The position numbers were made by a program, and so were the translations under genes. Below are positions 1 to 8,262 of a stretch of 28,790 nt of DNA, piece after piece. The notes below the pieces were generated by a model, which ran no database searches, was not told where the DNA came from, and saw nothing but the letters and a program-made list of their open reading frames with translations. The stretch lies in contig JAIPFN010000088.1 of assembly GCA_021736615.1 (NCBI GenBank), forward strand, positions 1 to 28,790, read 5' to 3'. This stretch comes from Phycisphaerae bacterium (GTDB taxonomy: Bacteria > Planctomycetota > Phycisphaerae > Sedimentisphaerales > Anaerohalosphaeraceae). The stretch's first letter is position 1. The number at the start of each line of letters is the position of its first letter.

Positions 1-1400
1 CCGCCGAGGGATTCGACGAATTCTCTGCCTATGACGACTTTTTCGGCCCAGTCGGCGCGTTTGACGAGTATGACGGGCCTGACTGCCATGATTAACGAAA
101 GCGGGTCCGGTTCGTCAAAGATGACAATGAAGTCGACGCTTTCCAGTGCCGAAAGAACCGTTGCCCGGTCGTGCTGGTTGTTGATCGGTCGTGTCGGGCC
201 TTTCAGTTGGGGGACGGACCTGTCGCTGTTAAGACCGAGGATAACGATATCTCCCTGTTCCTTGCAGAACTTGAGATACTCGATGTGTCCGGCGTGAAGC
301 ACGTCGAAGCAGCCGTTTGTAAAGACGATCTTTTCTTTCTGATGGCGATGGACGTCAAGTTCGTGGGCCAGCGTTTCCAGTGTGTGTATTTTGCCGCTTT
401 TGCCGCGACGCGATACGATTATTTCGTTTACAATCTCTTCGACGCTTACGGTTGCGCATCCGAACTTCTCGACCTCTATTCCGCCGGCGATATTAGAAAG
501 CTCGACAGCAGATGTGAAATCTCCGCCGGCTGCCAGTACGGTCGCCAGCATTGCCAGAACCATATCGCCTGCTCCTGTAACGTCGTAAACATTTCTCGGT
601 ATCGTCGAAAGGTGAACGCTGGAATCGGTTGTGTGCAGGAACGCTCCGTCACGGTCGAGGGTTACTACTACCGCTTCGAGTTTGAGCTTTTCGGCGAGGA
701 TCGCCGCGGCTCGTTTCGCGTCTTCGATTGTATTTACGTCGAAACCGACTGCGATAGATGTTTCCTGCCGGTTTGGCGTTATCAGGCATGCGCCGGTGTA
801 TTTGGAGTAATCGCTTCCCATCGGCGGGTCTACAAGAATTCGTTTGCCGGCTTTTGAGGCGATCTCGACAAACTGGCCGCAAACATCTTCGGAAAGAACT
901 CCCTTGTTGTAATCCTGGAGGCAAACGATGTCTGTCGATTTAAGGGCCTGTTTGTATTTGTTGATTAACTCTTCGTTCTGCTGCGGTGTAAGAGGGTCCG
1001 TGCTTTCGTCGTCGATACGCAAAAGCTGCTGCCTGTGTCTGTGCTGGGCAAGTCCGACCATCCGCTGTTTATTGGTAGTAGGTCTGTCATCTGCTTTGAC
1101 CAGGCCGGAAACATCTGCTCTGAGACCATCGAGAAGTTCGCACAGAATTCTGCCGTTAGAGTCATTTCCGATCACTCCGATGCAGACGGGTTTGGCTCCA
1201 AGGGCGGCAAGGTCGGCAGCTACCGACGCTGCACCGCCGCAACTGTGCTTACGATCCAGAACCTTCAAGACCGCGACAGGTGCTTCCGGGCTTATACGCA
1301 TCGCATCGCCATATACATAGCTGTCCAGAATGAAATCCCCGACAACCAGGATCCGCGGCGAGCCAAGACTCGTTACCGTTTTTAGTAATTTGTCATACAT
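1..1400 (-). CDS. hldE: Bifunctional heptose kinase / ADP-heptose synthase HldE (3' end off the window)
   Basis: This enzyme makes ADP-heptose for the LPS inner core in the cytoplasm: it phosphorylates heptose 7-phosphate at C1, then transfers AMP from ATP. Reading the reverse complement from an ATG at 1400 gives 466 residues with no stop before the window edge. Residues 1-320 are a PfkB/ribokinase-type kinase, with the RISPEAPVAV segment near 36-45 and the catalytic DVTGAGD motif at 273-279. Residues about 355-466 are a cytidylyltransferase-like domain with TNGCFDVLHAGH at 361-372. Family members are about 475-490 residues, so roughly 10-25 C-terminal residues are missing. It lies 42 bp downstream of lpxK on the same strand, so co-transcription is likely. 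The start fits the usual N-terminus, though only a weak GGA sits about 8 nt upstream. Identification is firm; the exact heptose stereochemistry is inferred from the family. Confidence 0.95.
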   Translation of the reverse strand, partial: MYDKLLKTVTSLGSPRILVVGDFILDSYVYGDAMRISPEAPVAVLKVLDRKHSCGGAASVAADLAALGAKPVCIGVIGNDSNGRILCELLDGLRADVSGLVKADDRPTTNKQRMVGLAQHRHRQQLLRIDDESTDPLTPQQNEELINKYKQALKSTDIVCLQDYNKGVLSEDVCGQFVEIASKAGKRILVDPPMGSDYSKYTGACLITPNRQETSIAVGFDVNTIEDAKRAAAILAEKLKLEAVVVTLDRDGAFLHTTDSSVHLSTIPRNVYDVTGAGDMVLAMLATVLAAGGDFTSAVELSNIAGGIEVEKFGCATVSVEEIVNEIIVSRRGKSGKIHTLETLAHELDVHRHQKEKIVFTNGCFDVLHAGHIEYLKFCKEQGDIVILGLNSDRSVPQLKGPTRPINNQHDRATVLSALESVDFIVIFDEPDPLSLIMAVRPVILVKRADWAEKVVIGREFVESLG

Positions 1401-1416
1401 ATAAAAAGTCCATTTA

Positions 1417-1445
1417 AGCAATTAGCAATTAGCGATTAGCAATTA
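1417..1445. repeat. Heptad repeat between lpxK and hldE
   Basis: Four consecutive 7-bp units of the form AGCAATT (one variant AGCGATT) plus one extra base pair set. The TAA stop codon of lpxK (1443-1445) lies inside the last unit, so the repeat reaches the coding end. The same heptad on the other strand (GCTAATT / GCTAATC / GCTAATA) occurs at 11960-11980 and 14325-14359. Confidence 0.8.
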
Positions 1446-2498
1446 ACTGCTGATCGCTGCGTCTACCAGTGCCTCTATCTTATCAGCACCTTCGATAAAA
1501 TCAAGCTCAAGTGTTAGAAAAGCGAAATCAATATCAAATCTGTCTCTTATCAGCAGGGCAGTTTTTACCCAGTCTTTTTCGGTCGAAAGTATCAGATTCG
1601 CATCGACTTTTTTTGCCTCGTCATATATCGCCGCAATGTCTTCAGTTGTAAAGTCATGATGGTCGTTGAAAACCTTCGAACCCTTCACGTTAAATCCGCA
1701 GCATTTCAGGTTGCCCAGGAACGCGTTTGGGTTGCCCACTCCGCAAAAGGCGAAAATATCAAGCTCTTTAAGCTCTTGCATAGAAATCTCTTTGCCTTTC
1801 ATTACTTTTGCCGACGTGTGTTTGTGTGCAGCCTTTGCGATGGTGATATCCGGGGCGATCTTTTTGATCTCGTCAACCAGTTTGTCGGTTCTTTTAGCCG
1901 AAGACTGGTCATAACGGGTAATCACGACCGCCTGGGCACGTTTGATCGCTTTTTGGGGTTCTCTAAGCAGACCGGCAGGCAGCATACGCCCGAAACCGAA
2001 AGGGCAAGTCGCGTCGATAGCCACTATATCAAGGTCACGATGCAGCCTGCGATGTTGAAACCCGTCGTCCATAACCAGTGCCTTGACCCCGTATTCGTTG
2101 ATCGCTTTGGCGGCACCGGCGACTCTGTCCGGATTGACAACGACTTTCGCCTGCGGGCATGCCCTGGCCAGTATAGCCGGTTCATCACTGATTTCGGCGT
2201 TTTGCGCCTTATATCCGCGGGTAAGCACCGCACACGGTATAGTTTTGGCCTCAAGCATCTTACATATCCAGATCACCAGGGGGGTCTTTCCCGTTCCGCC
2301 GGTAGTAATATTTCCAATGCTGATAACAGGCACCCCGGCCTTATGCCTGCGGGAAATACCTGAGTTATAGCCAAAATTTCGTGCGAAAACAGCGATTCTG
2401 TAAGGAACAGAGACAATGCGCAGTAAAAGGCGAAGAAGGGATTTAAATAAACCCTTATCAGTACCGGAAACAAGTTTACGAAAAGAATTCTGGTCCAA
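1443..2498 (-). CDS. lpxK: Tetraacyldisaccharide 4'-kinase LpxK
   Basis: LpxK phosphorylates the 4' position of the lipid A disaccharide precursor to give lipid IVA, at the cytoplasmic face of the inner membrane. The 351-residue product has a hydrophobic N-terminal segment (about 21-42), a Walker A motif GNITTGGTGKT at 62-72, the family signature DDGFQH at 144-149 and MLPAGLLREP at 172-181. Length matches the family. The start codon is TTG, preceded by GGAGAG a few bases upstream, which makes this start credible. It sits directly upstream of hldE, forming a small LPS biosynthesis unit that argues for a true LPS-bearing outer membrane. Confidence 0.95.
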   Translation of the reverse strand: MDQNSFRKLVSGTDKGLFKSLLRLLLRIVSVPYRIAVFARNFGYNSGISRRHKAGVPVISIGNITTGGTGKTPLVIWICKMLEAKTIPCAVLTRGYKAQNAEISDEPAILARACPQAKVVVNPDRVAGAAKAINEYGVKALVMDDGFQHRRLHRDLDIVAIDATCPFGFGRMLPAGLLREPQKAIKRAQAVVITRYDQSSAKRTDKLVDEIKKIAPDITIAKAAHKHTSAKVMKGKEISMQELKELDIFAFCGVGNPNAFLGNLKCCGFNVKGSKVFNDHHDFTTEDIAAIYDEAKKVDANLILSTEKDWVKTALLIRDRFDIDFAFLTLELDFIEGADKIEALVDAAISS

Positions 2499-2616
2499 AG
2501 GACTCTCCAGATTGGAGAATATGAAATAGTATTAAGCGAAGCATTTTAACGGTGGAAAGACGGGGTGTCAAGTCAACTTTTTAGAGATCGCACGTGCTCA
2601 TATTTCAATTATTACC

Positions 2617-2645
2617 AAAAAAGACCGTCGGACAGATCCCGACGG
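2617..2645 (-). terminator. Intrinsic terminator of the NrfH-like cytochrome
   Basis: Read on the minus strand, a 7-bp GC-rich stem (CCGTCGG/CCGACGG, loop of 7) is followed by TC and a run of six T. It lies about 90 bp downstream of the cytochrome stop codon and before lpxK, so it separates the two transcription units. Confidence 0.75.
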
Positions 2646-2732
2646 CCTTTATAAATTTAATGATCCCGGCTGAAAAGTTTTATGCCTTATTTTCAGTGCC
2701 GAGTCGTTCGCTTGAGATTATTCTTTTACACC

Positions 2733-3302
2733 TTACTCTCTTACGTGTCCGGCGTCTTCATGACATTCGATACACTTGGCAACTTCTTCGCCTTCCGGCA
2801 CCTCGAAGACCATCTCTTTGTGAAGATCGGCAGCGATCTCGTTACCTGTGGCGTCTTTGAGATTTTCATGGCATCGCAGACAAACTTCGTTGGTCATATG
2901 CTCGCGAACCTTTTCTCGGATCGCTTCAGTATCGTATTCGGTGCCAACGATGGTATGGTAAGCATCCTTGGTGCCCGTATAGGCTTTTGCCGTCAGGTGG
3001 GTGAAGAACTTGTCTTTTGGAGGAAGGTGGCATTCGATGCACTCGACTTTGATACCCAGGCTGTTTTTGGCATGTGTACTTTTCTGCCAGCTCGCATAGA
3101 CTTCATCCATGGTATGGCAAATCTCGCCGCAGAATTCCGCTTTAGAGGTAGGGACCAGTGCCGCGTTGATGATAACAAAAACGATAATTGCGGCAACAAA
3201 ACCAGGAACAAAAAATACAATGCATTTCTTGATCATGCAACACATGCAACCTATAAATACATTTTTCTTTTCGTCCTTAACTTCTTCTTTTTTTTCTTCC
3301 AT
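2733..3302 (-). CDS. NapC/NrfH-family membrane-anchored tetraheme cytochrome c
   Basis: Proteins of this family take electrons from menaquinol and hand them to periplasmic reductases. The 189-residue product starts with a charged Lys/Glu-rich segment, then a cysteine cluster (C19, C21, C22, C27) and one membrane span at about 26-50, and otherwise faces the periplasm. Four heme sites are visible: C58-x3-C62-H63 followed by M65, then CxxCH at 88-92, 141-145 and 177-181. The first site has one more residue than the usual CxxCH but keeps the CHxM arrangement of NrfH, where Met can be the axial ligand. AAGG lies upstream of the ATG at a reasonable distance. No catalytic partner such as NrfA is encoded in the window, and its own terminator suggests it is transcribed alone. 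The partner and substrate are unknown. Confidence 0.85.
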   Translation of the reverse strand: MEEKKEEVKDEKKNVFIGCMCCMIKKCIVFFVPGFVAAIIVFVIINAALVPTSKAEFCGEICHTMDEVYASWQKSTHAKNSLGIKVECIECHLPPKDKFFTHLTAKAYTGTKDAYHTIVGTEYDTEAIREKVREHMTNEVCLRCHENLKDATGNEIAADLHKEMVFEVPEGEEVAKCIECHEDAGHVRE

Positions 3303-3950
3303 GTGCTAAGTACCTTTAAAAATTTAGTTCAATTTCAATGTTTATTATTTTGATGGAAAACAAGATTTAGCTATGCAGAAATTCTTACTTTCTTCAAGTG
3401 ATTACAATAATTATATCTGGTAACAATTAGATATGCAAGTAGTTTTTCAATCAACCTCGACGGGCGTGTTGACCAAATATCTAAGCACTAAATTCTAAAC
3501 CCTAAACAAGCACCAATATCTAAATTCAAATGACCAAAACGCTTTTGACTATGTCAGAAAGGCGGTTTTGATTTCGGTAATTAGTATTTTGGATTTGTTT
3601 AGAATTTAGATATTAGAATTTAGTATTTGGGCAACAGACCCTTGAGCTGCCTCGCTTCTGTTGCCAGTAGAAAGTAATATTGCCGTATTTGATGGTATTG
3701 GGGGAAACTTGCCAATTTATTGCAATTTTCCTTATCTTAACATCAATACCGGCTATTTAGTTGTCTCGATTGTGCAGATTTTTTGATTATATGTCCTATA
3801 AGAAGCCCCCATAAACTCTCAGGCTGGGTTTTACTGAAAATTACTGAAAAAATTACCAGAATCCGCCAAATAGCCTAAACCGCCCAGCTTAACTTTGCCG
3901 ATAGTGCTATTATATGAGTTAAGTTCACTATTTTAACGGAGTAACGAATA
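3303..3950. other. Divergent intergenic region upstream of the cytochrome and PilZ genes
   Basis: AT-rich, about 650 bp, with no credible coding sequence. Its main structure is the hairpin element at 3473-3631. The last 100 bp before the PilZ gene are AT-rich and presumably hold its promoter, but I see no pair of -35/-10 boxes good enough to name. Confidence 0.6.
3473..3631. repeat. Long imperfect hairpin element built of degenerate heptads
   Basis: The outer arms begin CCAAATA (3473-3479) and end TATTTGG (3624-3630). Inner arms include CAAAAC (3535-3540) against GTTTTG (3565-3570), and the centre is a small TGAC-tat-GTCA hairpin. The arms pair imperfectly along about 70 bp and consist of TTTAGAA/ATTTAGT-like 7-bp units. 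The element lies between two divergent genes and contains no ORF. It resembles non-coding repeat elements scattered between genes; mobility or function is not shown. Confidence 0.75.
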
Positions 3951-4274
3951 ATGGAAATGGATACAGCGGTAATTGAGCAGCGTAATGACACTCGTTCGGA
4001 TCTTGCATGGCCGGTAAGCGTATGGCTTCCCACGGCGAGCCGGTTTTTCAACGGTAAAAGCGTAAACATCAGCAAAGGCGGAGTTTTTCTATCAGTTCCG
4101 ATGACTGCTCCTGTCAAAGCAGGCCAGGGAATTGAGATCAATTTCCCGAGAACTGCGGCATTAGCCAAGGAAAAAGGCAGATACGCTCGTATCAAGAGCG
4201 GAAAAGTCGTCAGAGTTGACCGCAGCAATATGCTCCAGGAGGCCAGTATCGGCCTTGCAATAGAATTTGAATAG
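3951..4274 (+). CDS. PilZ domain protein (probable c-di-GMP receptor)
   Basis: A 107-residue single-domain protein. PilZ domains bind cyclic di-GMP through an N-terminal RxxxR and a later (D/N)xSxxG motif. Here RNDTR is at about residues 11-15 and NISKGGVF at about 39-46, so both ligand motifs are intact. The protein has no signal peptide or membrane segment and should be cytoplasmic. A GGAG lies 9 nt upstream of the ATG. It stands alone, with a strong terminator after it, so its output target (motility, secretion or exopolysaccharide control) cannot be read from context. Confidence 0.85.
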   Translation: MEMDTAVIEQRNDTRSDLAWPVSVWLPTASRFFNGKSVNISKGGVFLSVPMTAPVKAGQGIEINFPRTAALAKEKGRYARIKSGKVVRVDRSNMLQEASIGLAIEFE

Positions 4275-4345
4275 AATTAAAATAATAAACATTGCGATTG
4301 ATCCGCTTACAGTGGTATAGATCGAAATAGAGCAGATTTTCTCAT

Positions 4346-4381
4346 AACGGCTGACAGCAGAGATGTTGTCAGCCGTTTTTA
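4346..4381 (+). terminator. Intrinsic terminator after the PilZ gene
   Basis: An 11-bp perfect stem (AACGGCTGACA against TGTCAGCCGTT, 10-nt loop) is followed by a T run that continues to 4380. It sits between the convergent PilZ and TauE/SafE genes and overlaps the stop codon of the latter (4379-4381). Confidence 0.9.
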
Positions 4382-4828
4382 TGGATTTTCGGGGTTTTGA
4401 ATTTTCTGTGGTTGCTCGTCTACGGTATCAATGACAGGGGTCGGCGATTTTGAGATAAACATTTTCACTGCGATTACAAGCATCAGGACCGCAAAACATT
4501 TTCTTATAAAATCCACCGGAAGCCGCTGCACCAGTGCAACCCCAATCAGGGTTCCGGCAATAGAACCGGCGGCTACGAGGATTACAACTGACCAGTTTAT
4601 TGTGATGTCCGGGTTTTGCATGTAGCTTAGTGTGCCGACTATCGCCAGCGGGATCATTACGGCAAGGGCGGTACCTTGAGCCGTTTTCTGGCCGAATCCG
4701 GCAAACAGCAGCACCAGCGCCGGAACCATTATCACGCCGCCTCCGATGCCCAGAAGGCCGCTTGCAACTCCGGCGAGTATTCCGAGCAATACAAATGTCC
4801 ACCATGGGTTTGTAATTTCACCAAGCAT
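4379..4828 (-). CDS. Half-size TauE/SafE family membrane permease
   Basis: A 149-residue, very hydrophobic protein with about four membrane spans. The N-terminal repeat signature is LAGVASGLLGIGGGVIMVPAL-like (residues about 18-38), followed by the QGTALAVMIP segment near 50-59. TauE/SafE proteins export or import sulfonates, sulfite or related anions. Full-length members have two such repeats and about 250 residues, so this is a single-repeat version that would need to dimerise. GGAG lies 6-7 nt before the ATG. It faces away from the HzsA-like gene, leaving a 283-bp shared promoter region. The substrate is not predictable. Confidence 0.85.
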   Translation of the reverse strand: MLGEITNPWWTFVLLGILAGVASGLLGIGGGVIMVPALVLLFAGFGQKTAQGTALAVMIPLAIVGTLSYMQNPDITINWSVVILVAAGSIAGTLIGVALVQRLPVDFIRKCFAVLMLVIAVKMFISKSPTPVIDTVDEQPQKIQNPENP

Positions 4829-4961
4829 GTTTACTCCGTAAATTAAGATGGTTTTATGTCAGTTTCGCATGATTTTAACCGTTAACCGGAGAATTTGCAA
4901 TAAATTGCCCGTTTTTTTCGTTTTATCAGTTAGCAATGGTAAATGCTGCTGGGGTCGGCTA

Positions 4962-4989
4962 TTGTTAATTTTGCGGATTCTGGTATAAT
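4962..4989 (+). promoter_or_regulatory. Probable sigma70-type promoter for the first HzsA-like gene
   Basis: TTGTTA (4962-4967), a 16-bp spacer and a consensus TATAAT (4984-4989) preceded by TGG, which makes an extended -10 element. It would start transcription near 4996, leaving an untranslated leader of about 115 nt that contains a short TTGAGC/GCTCAA hairpin. Predicted by eye only. Confidence 0.55.
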
Positions 4990-5111
4990 AAATAACAAAG
5001 GCTATACGAGAATAAGAAAGTTGAGCTTTCTGGCTCAAATAGTCATCGGACTTAAAATGGTTTGGTTCGAAAAGATTGTGTAACAGGCTTTAAAGCTGGA
5101 AAGATGATGAT

Positions 5112-8100
5112 ATGAAGAATATTGGAGCTTTATTATTCTGCGTAAGTTTAATATTCGTAGGTGCTGCTTTTTGTATGGCCGGCGATACGCTGTTGTTTGA
5201 TTTTGAAAACGGGATGCAGGGCTGGCAAGTCGTTGACGGCAAGTTTGGCAAACTAAACTGCGATCGCGATGTCTATCATCACAGCGGCGGAAAATACAAC
5301 AAGAAGGGCAAATACTACCTGAGTACACTGGACAATAAAAATGGCGATCCGGACGATTCTCAAACAGGCCAGGTCGTATCTCCGGTGTTTACACTTCTTG
5401 GGCCGACGGTTACTATGATAATCGGCGGCGGTGGGAGCGAGACGACTTATGCGGCGATCTGCCAGGCCGATACGGGCAAAGAATATGCTCGCGGTGTTGG
5501 GAAGAATCAGCAGGTTATGCAACCCGTAGAGTGGAACGTGCCGGAACTTGTCGGAAAGAAAGTTTTTATAAAACTGGTTGATAATAATACTGGCGGATGG
5601 GGACATATCACACTGGACCATGTCAGTGCGAAAGGAAAGATCGACAAGACGGCAAGTGCCAAGCTGAGCAAATCACGTGCTAACAACGCAGTCGTCGGTG
5701 AAATTGAACCTGCCCTGAAATCTTTGACAGATGCGGTGAACGATCTTGGCAGCAAGTTTAAAGGACAATATCCGGCAAAAGAATATTTGGGGGAAATCGC
5801 AAAGATTCGCCATGCTTTACAGTCGGAAAACGTTGAGATGTTTGAAGTCAAAGAGCGATTCGCTGAATTACAGCGCCGGGCCTTATTGGACAACCCTCTA
5901 TTGACAAAGTATCCGATACTTTACGTCTGTCGCGATCAGTACCCGTCAGATCATCACAATACGGCTACGATGTTCCAGACCGATGAGATCAATACAGGCA
6001 AATATCGTGGTCGCGGTTATCTTAAAACGGTCGATTTTTCTAAAGGCGGAAAGGTTACGACTCTTCTTGATCCCGGTGCGACGGCAATTCCGCGTGATCC
6101 TGAGGTGAGCTTTGACGGTAAACAAATCGTGTTTTCGCTGCGTAAGGGTATAAAGGACAATTATCACGTTTACACTATTAATTCGGACGGGAGCGGTTTA
6201 AAGCAGCTTACTTCGGCAGATGGAGTTTTTGATATTGACCCGCTTTACCTGGCAAGCGGCCAGATCGCGTTTAGTTCCTCGCGTGACCCTAAATACTGTA
6301 TGTGCAACCGGCATATCATGGGTAACCTGTTCAAGATGGATGCTGACGGTGCCAACATTCATCAGCTTGGGGTGAGCACGCTTTTTGAAGGTCATGGTTC
6401 GCTTATGCCGGACGGCAGGATTTTGTACTACCGCTGGGAATATGTCGATCGTAACTTCGGTGATGCGCAGGGTCTTTGGGTTGTTAATCCGGACGGCACT
6501 AATCATGCGATTTACTGGGGCAATAATACCGGCTCGCCCGGCGCAGTTCTCGACGGAAGGATCATTCCGGGGACACAGCTTTGTATAAGTACGCTTAGTT
6601 CGTGTCATGACAGGCCCTGGGGTGCTATTGGAATTATTGACCGTAACAAGGGCATTGATTCGACTGATGCGATAATCAGGACGTGGCCTGCGAGCGCGAA
6701 AAAGTTGTGTAATCCTAAGGGCGGTTTTGATAGTTTTACGCGGGTGAAACCGAAATACGAGGACCCGTTTCCGCTGTCGGAAAAATATTTCCTGGCCTCC
6801 AGACAGGTCGGAAAGACGATGGGTATTTGCCTGATAGATACTTTCGGCAATGAGATTGTTATACATACCGATGCGCAGGGCTGCTTTGATCCTATGCCGC
6901 TGGCACCTCACAAGCGGCCTGCAATTAAACCGGAAATGAGAGACTATAAAAACGATAAAGGTGTTTTCTATGTTCAGGATGTTTATATCGGAACGCATAT
7001 GAAAGGTATCGAGCGAGGGTCGGTCAAGTCTTTGCGAGTTGTCGAGTCTCCGCCCAAGAAGAACTGGACCCCTGCTCAGTGGGGCGGCCAGGGTGTGCAG
7101 TGCCCGGGTGTGAACTGGCATAATTTTGAGAACAAGCGGATCCTTGGGACGGTCCCGGTAGAAGATGACGGTTCGGCGCATTTCGAGTGTCCTTCCGATA
7201 AGTTTGTCTTCTTCCAGCTGCTCGATGAAAATGGAATGATGGTTCAGTCTATGCGAAGCGGCACGATGATCCAGTCCGGTGAAACGCAGGGTTGTGTCGG
7301 GTGTCACGAAAACCGCACTGAGACTACCATGCCTGCTGCAGCTTTGGCAAAAGCTCTCAGACGCAAACCAAGCAAGCTCGGCGGCTGGTACGGTGAGCCG
7401 AGGATGTTCAGCTTCCAGAAGGAGATCCAGCCGATATTCGATAAGCACTGTGTTAAATGCCATGACTTTAACAAACCGGCCGGCGAAAAGCTTATCCTTG
7501 CAGGTGACCGGACGATCAGCTTTAGCGCGTCTTATATTGACCTTTGGAGCAAAGAGGTTATCAAATGTGTCGGGGGCGGACCGGCTGCTATTCAGCAGGC
7601 AAAGAGCTGGGGTTCCTATCCAAGCAAACTTATAAAGGTGCTTCGTGAGGGGCACCAAAAAGGTACGCCTGGATACGACAGGCATAATGGGGTAAAGCTT
7701 AGCGGCGAAGAAATGGATCGGCTGATCACATGGGTCGATCTTAACGCGCCTTATTACCCGTATTATGAATGTGCTTATCCGAACAATCCTACCGGAAGGT
7801 CGCCTATTGACGGCGGGCAGTTTAACAGGCTGAAAAAACTGACTGGGGCTCGTTTTGTGACAGGGCACGGAAAGAACCAAAGGGCGATGATCTCTTTTGA
7901 TCGGCCCGAGCTTAGCCCGTGTTTAAAAAAGCTGGATAAGAATTCACCGGAGTACAAAGAGGCCCTGGCAATAATCCAGGCAGGTAAAGCACAGCTCGAA
8001 AAACTCCCGCGCGGCGATATGGACGGCTTTGTCCCATGTGCCAAAGACAGCCAGAGACTGCAGAAGTATAACAGGCGAGTAGAGATCGAACTGCAAAACA

Positions 8101-8174
8101 GAAAAGCAATCCTGAAAGGAACAAAGGCCTACGACATCAATTTTTCTACAACATCAACTTTGGGTAAACCATAA
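5112..8174 (+). CDS. HzsA-related diheme beta-propeller protein with extra N-terminal domain
   Basis: The 1020-residue exported protein has a signal peptide (about 1-23). Residues 24-175 form an added beta-rich domain (DFENGMQGWQV near its start) of the kind found beside sugar-active enzymes. A helical linker covers about 176-260. A TolB/WD-like propeller follows from about 262 to 600, with repeated DADG/NPDG turns and a CMCNRHIMGN segment. Two heme c sites are seen: C728-x2-C731-H732 and C780-x2-C783-H784, the second in a planctomycete-type cytochrome context. It is related to the alpha subunit of hydrazine synthase, but the Tyr four residues after the first heme His (active-site ligand in anammox HZS, from memory) is Thr here, and no beta/gamma subunits are encoded. 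I therefore call it a relative of unknown substrate. Only 88 bp separate it from the next gene, with no terminator seen. Confidence 0.85.
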   Translation: MKNIGALLFCVSLIFVGAAFCMAGDTLLFDFENGMQGWQVVDGKFGKLNCDRDVYHHSGGKYNKKGKYYLSTLDNKNGDPDDSQTGQVVSPVFTLLGPTVTMIIGGGGSETTYAAICQADTGKEYARGVGKNQQVMQPVEWNVPELVGKKVFIKLVDNNTGGWGHITLDHVSAKGKIDKTASAKLSKSRANNAVVGEIEPALKSLTDAVNDLGSKFKGQYPAKEYLGEIAKIRHALQSENVEMFEVKERFAELQRRALLDNPLLTKYPILYVCRDQYPSDHHNTATMFQTDEINTGKYRGRGYLKTVDFSKGGKVTTLLDPGATAIPRDPEVSFDGKQIVFSLRKGIKDNYHVYTINSDGSGLKQLTSADGVFDIDPLYLASGQIAFSSSRDPKYCMCNRHIMGNLFKMDADGANIHQLGVSTLFEGHGSLMPDGRILYYRWEYVDRNFGDAQGLWVVNPDGTNHAIYWGNNTGSPGAVLDGRIIPGTQLCISTLSSCHDRPWGAIGIIDRNKGIDSTDAIIRTWPASAKKLCNPKGGFDSFTRVKPKYEDPFPLSEKYFLASRQVGKTMGICLIDTFGNEIVIHTDAQGCFDPMPLAPHKRPAIKPEMRDYKNDKGVFYVQDVYIGTHMKGIERGSVKSLRVVESPPKKNWTPAQWGGQGVQCPGVNWHNFENKRILGTVPVEDDGSAHFECPSDKFVFFQLLDENGMMVQSMRSGTMIQSGETQGCVGCHENRTETTMPAAALAKALRRKPSKLGGWYGEPRMFSFQKEIQPIFDKHCVKCHDFNKPAGEKLILAGDRTISFSASYIDLWSKEVIKCVGGGPAAIQQAKSWGSYPSKLIKVLREGHQKGTPGYDRHNGVKLSGEEMDRLITWVDLNAPYYPYYECAYPNNPTGRSPIDGGQFNRLKKLTGARFVTGHGKNQRAMISFDRPELSPCLKKLDKNSPEYKEALAIIQAGKAQLEKLPRGDMDGFVPCAKDSQRLQKYNRRVEIELQNRKAILKGTKAYDINFSTTSTLGKP

Positions 8175-8206
8175 AACAAATAATAATAAGCAAAATTACA
8201 TAAATT

Positions 8207-8230
8207 AAATGTACCGCGGACCTTTTAATT
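8207..8230 (+). repeat. Direct repeat, left copy (AAATGTACCGCGGACCTTT core)
   Basis: A 19-bp core identical to 9949-9967 and followed in both copies by TAAT. The two copies flank the SGNH gene. The ATG inside the repeat (8209) opens the longest reading frame of the SGNH gene but is probably not its real start. Confidence 0.8.
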
Positions 8231-8247
8231 GGATGAAAAGAACGAAG

Positions 8248-8252
8248 AAGGA
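8248..8252 (+). promoter_or_regulatory. Ribosome binding site that sets the SGNH gene start
   Basis: AAGGA lies 10 nt before the ATG at 8263, which opens a normal signal peptide. The upstream in-frame ATGs at 8209 and 8233 have poor sites, and the first lies in a repeat. Confidence 0.5.
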
Positions 8253-8262
8253 TCACAGGAAT

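Noticed and set aside
171..857. 228-codon plus-strand frame near the left edge
   Set aside because: Antisense to hldE, whose kinase and nucleotidyltransferase motifs are unambiguous.
1417..1445. CRISPR-like array
   Set aside because: The units are only 7 bp with no spacers, and no cas genes are present in the window.
2682..3353. 223-codon plus-strand frame opposite the cytochrome
   Set aside because: The minus strand encodes a tetraheme cytochrome with four heme sites in register, so this frame is a shadow.
3889..3916. Possible promoter (TTAACT and TATATG) for the PilZ gene
   Set aside because: Both boxes are weak matches and several equally weak alternatives exist in this AT-rich stretch.
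6198..7880. 560-codon open frame antisense to the first HzsA-like gene
   Set aside because: It mirrors the codon pattern of the sense gene, which has clear heme motifs and a signal peptide. The antisense product has no domain structure.
8209..8262. Longer start of the SGNH gene at 8209 or 8233
   Set aside because: The first ATG belongs to the direct repeat and both lack a good ribosome site; the ATG at 8263 has AAGGA upstream and opens a normal signal peptide.
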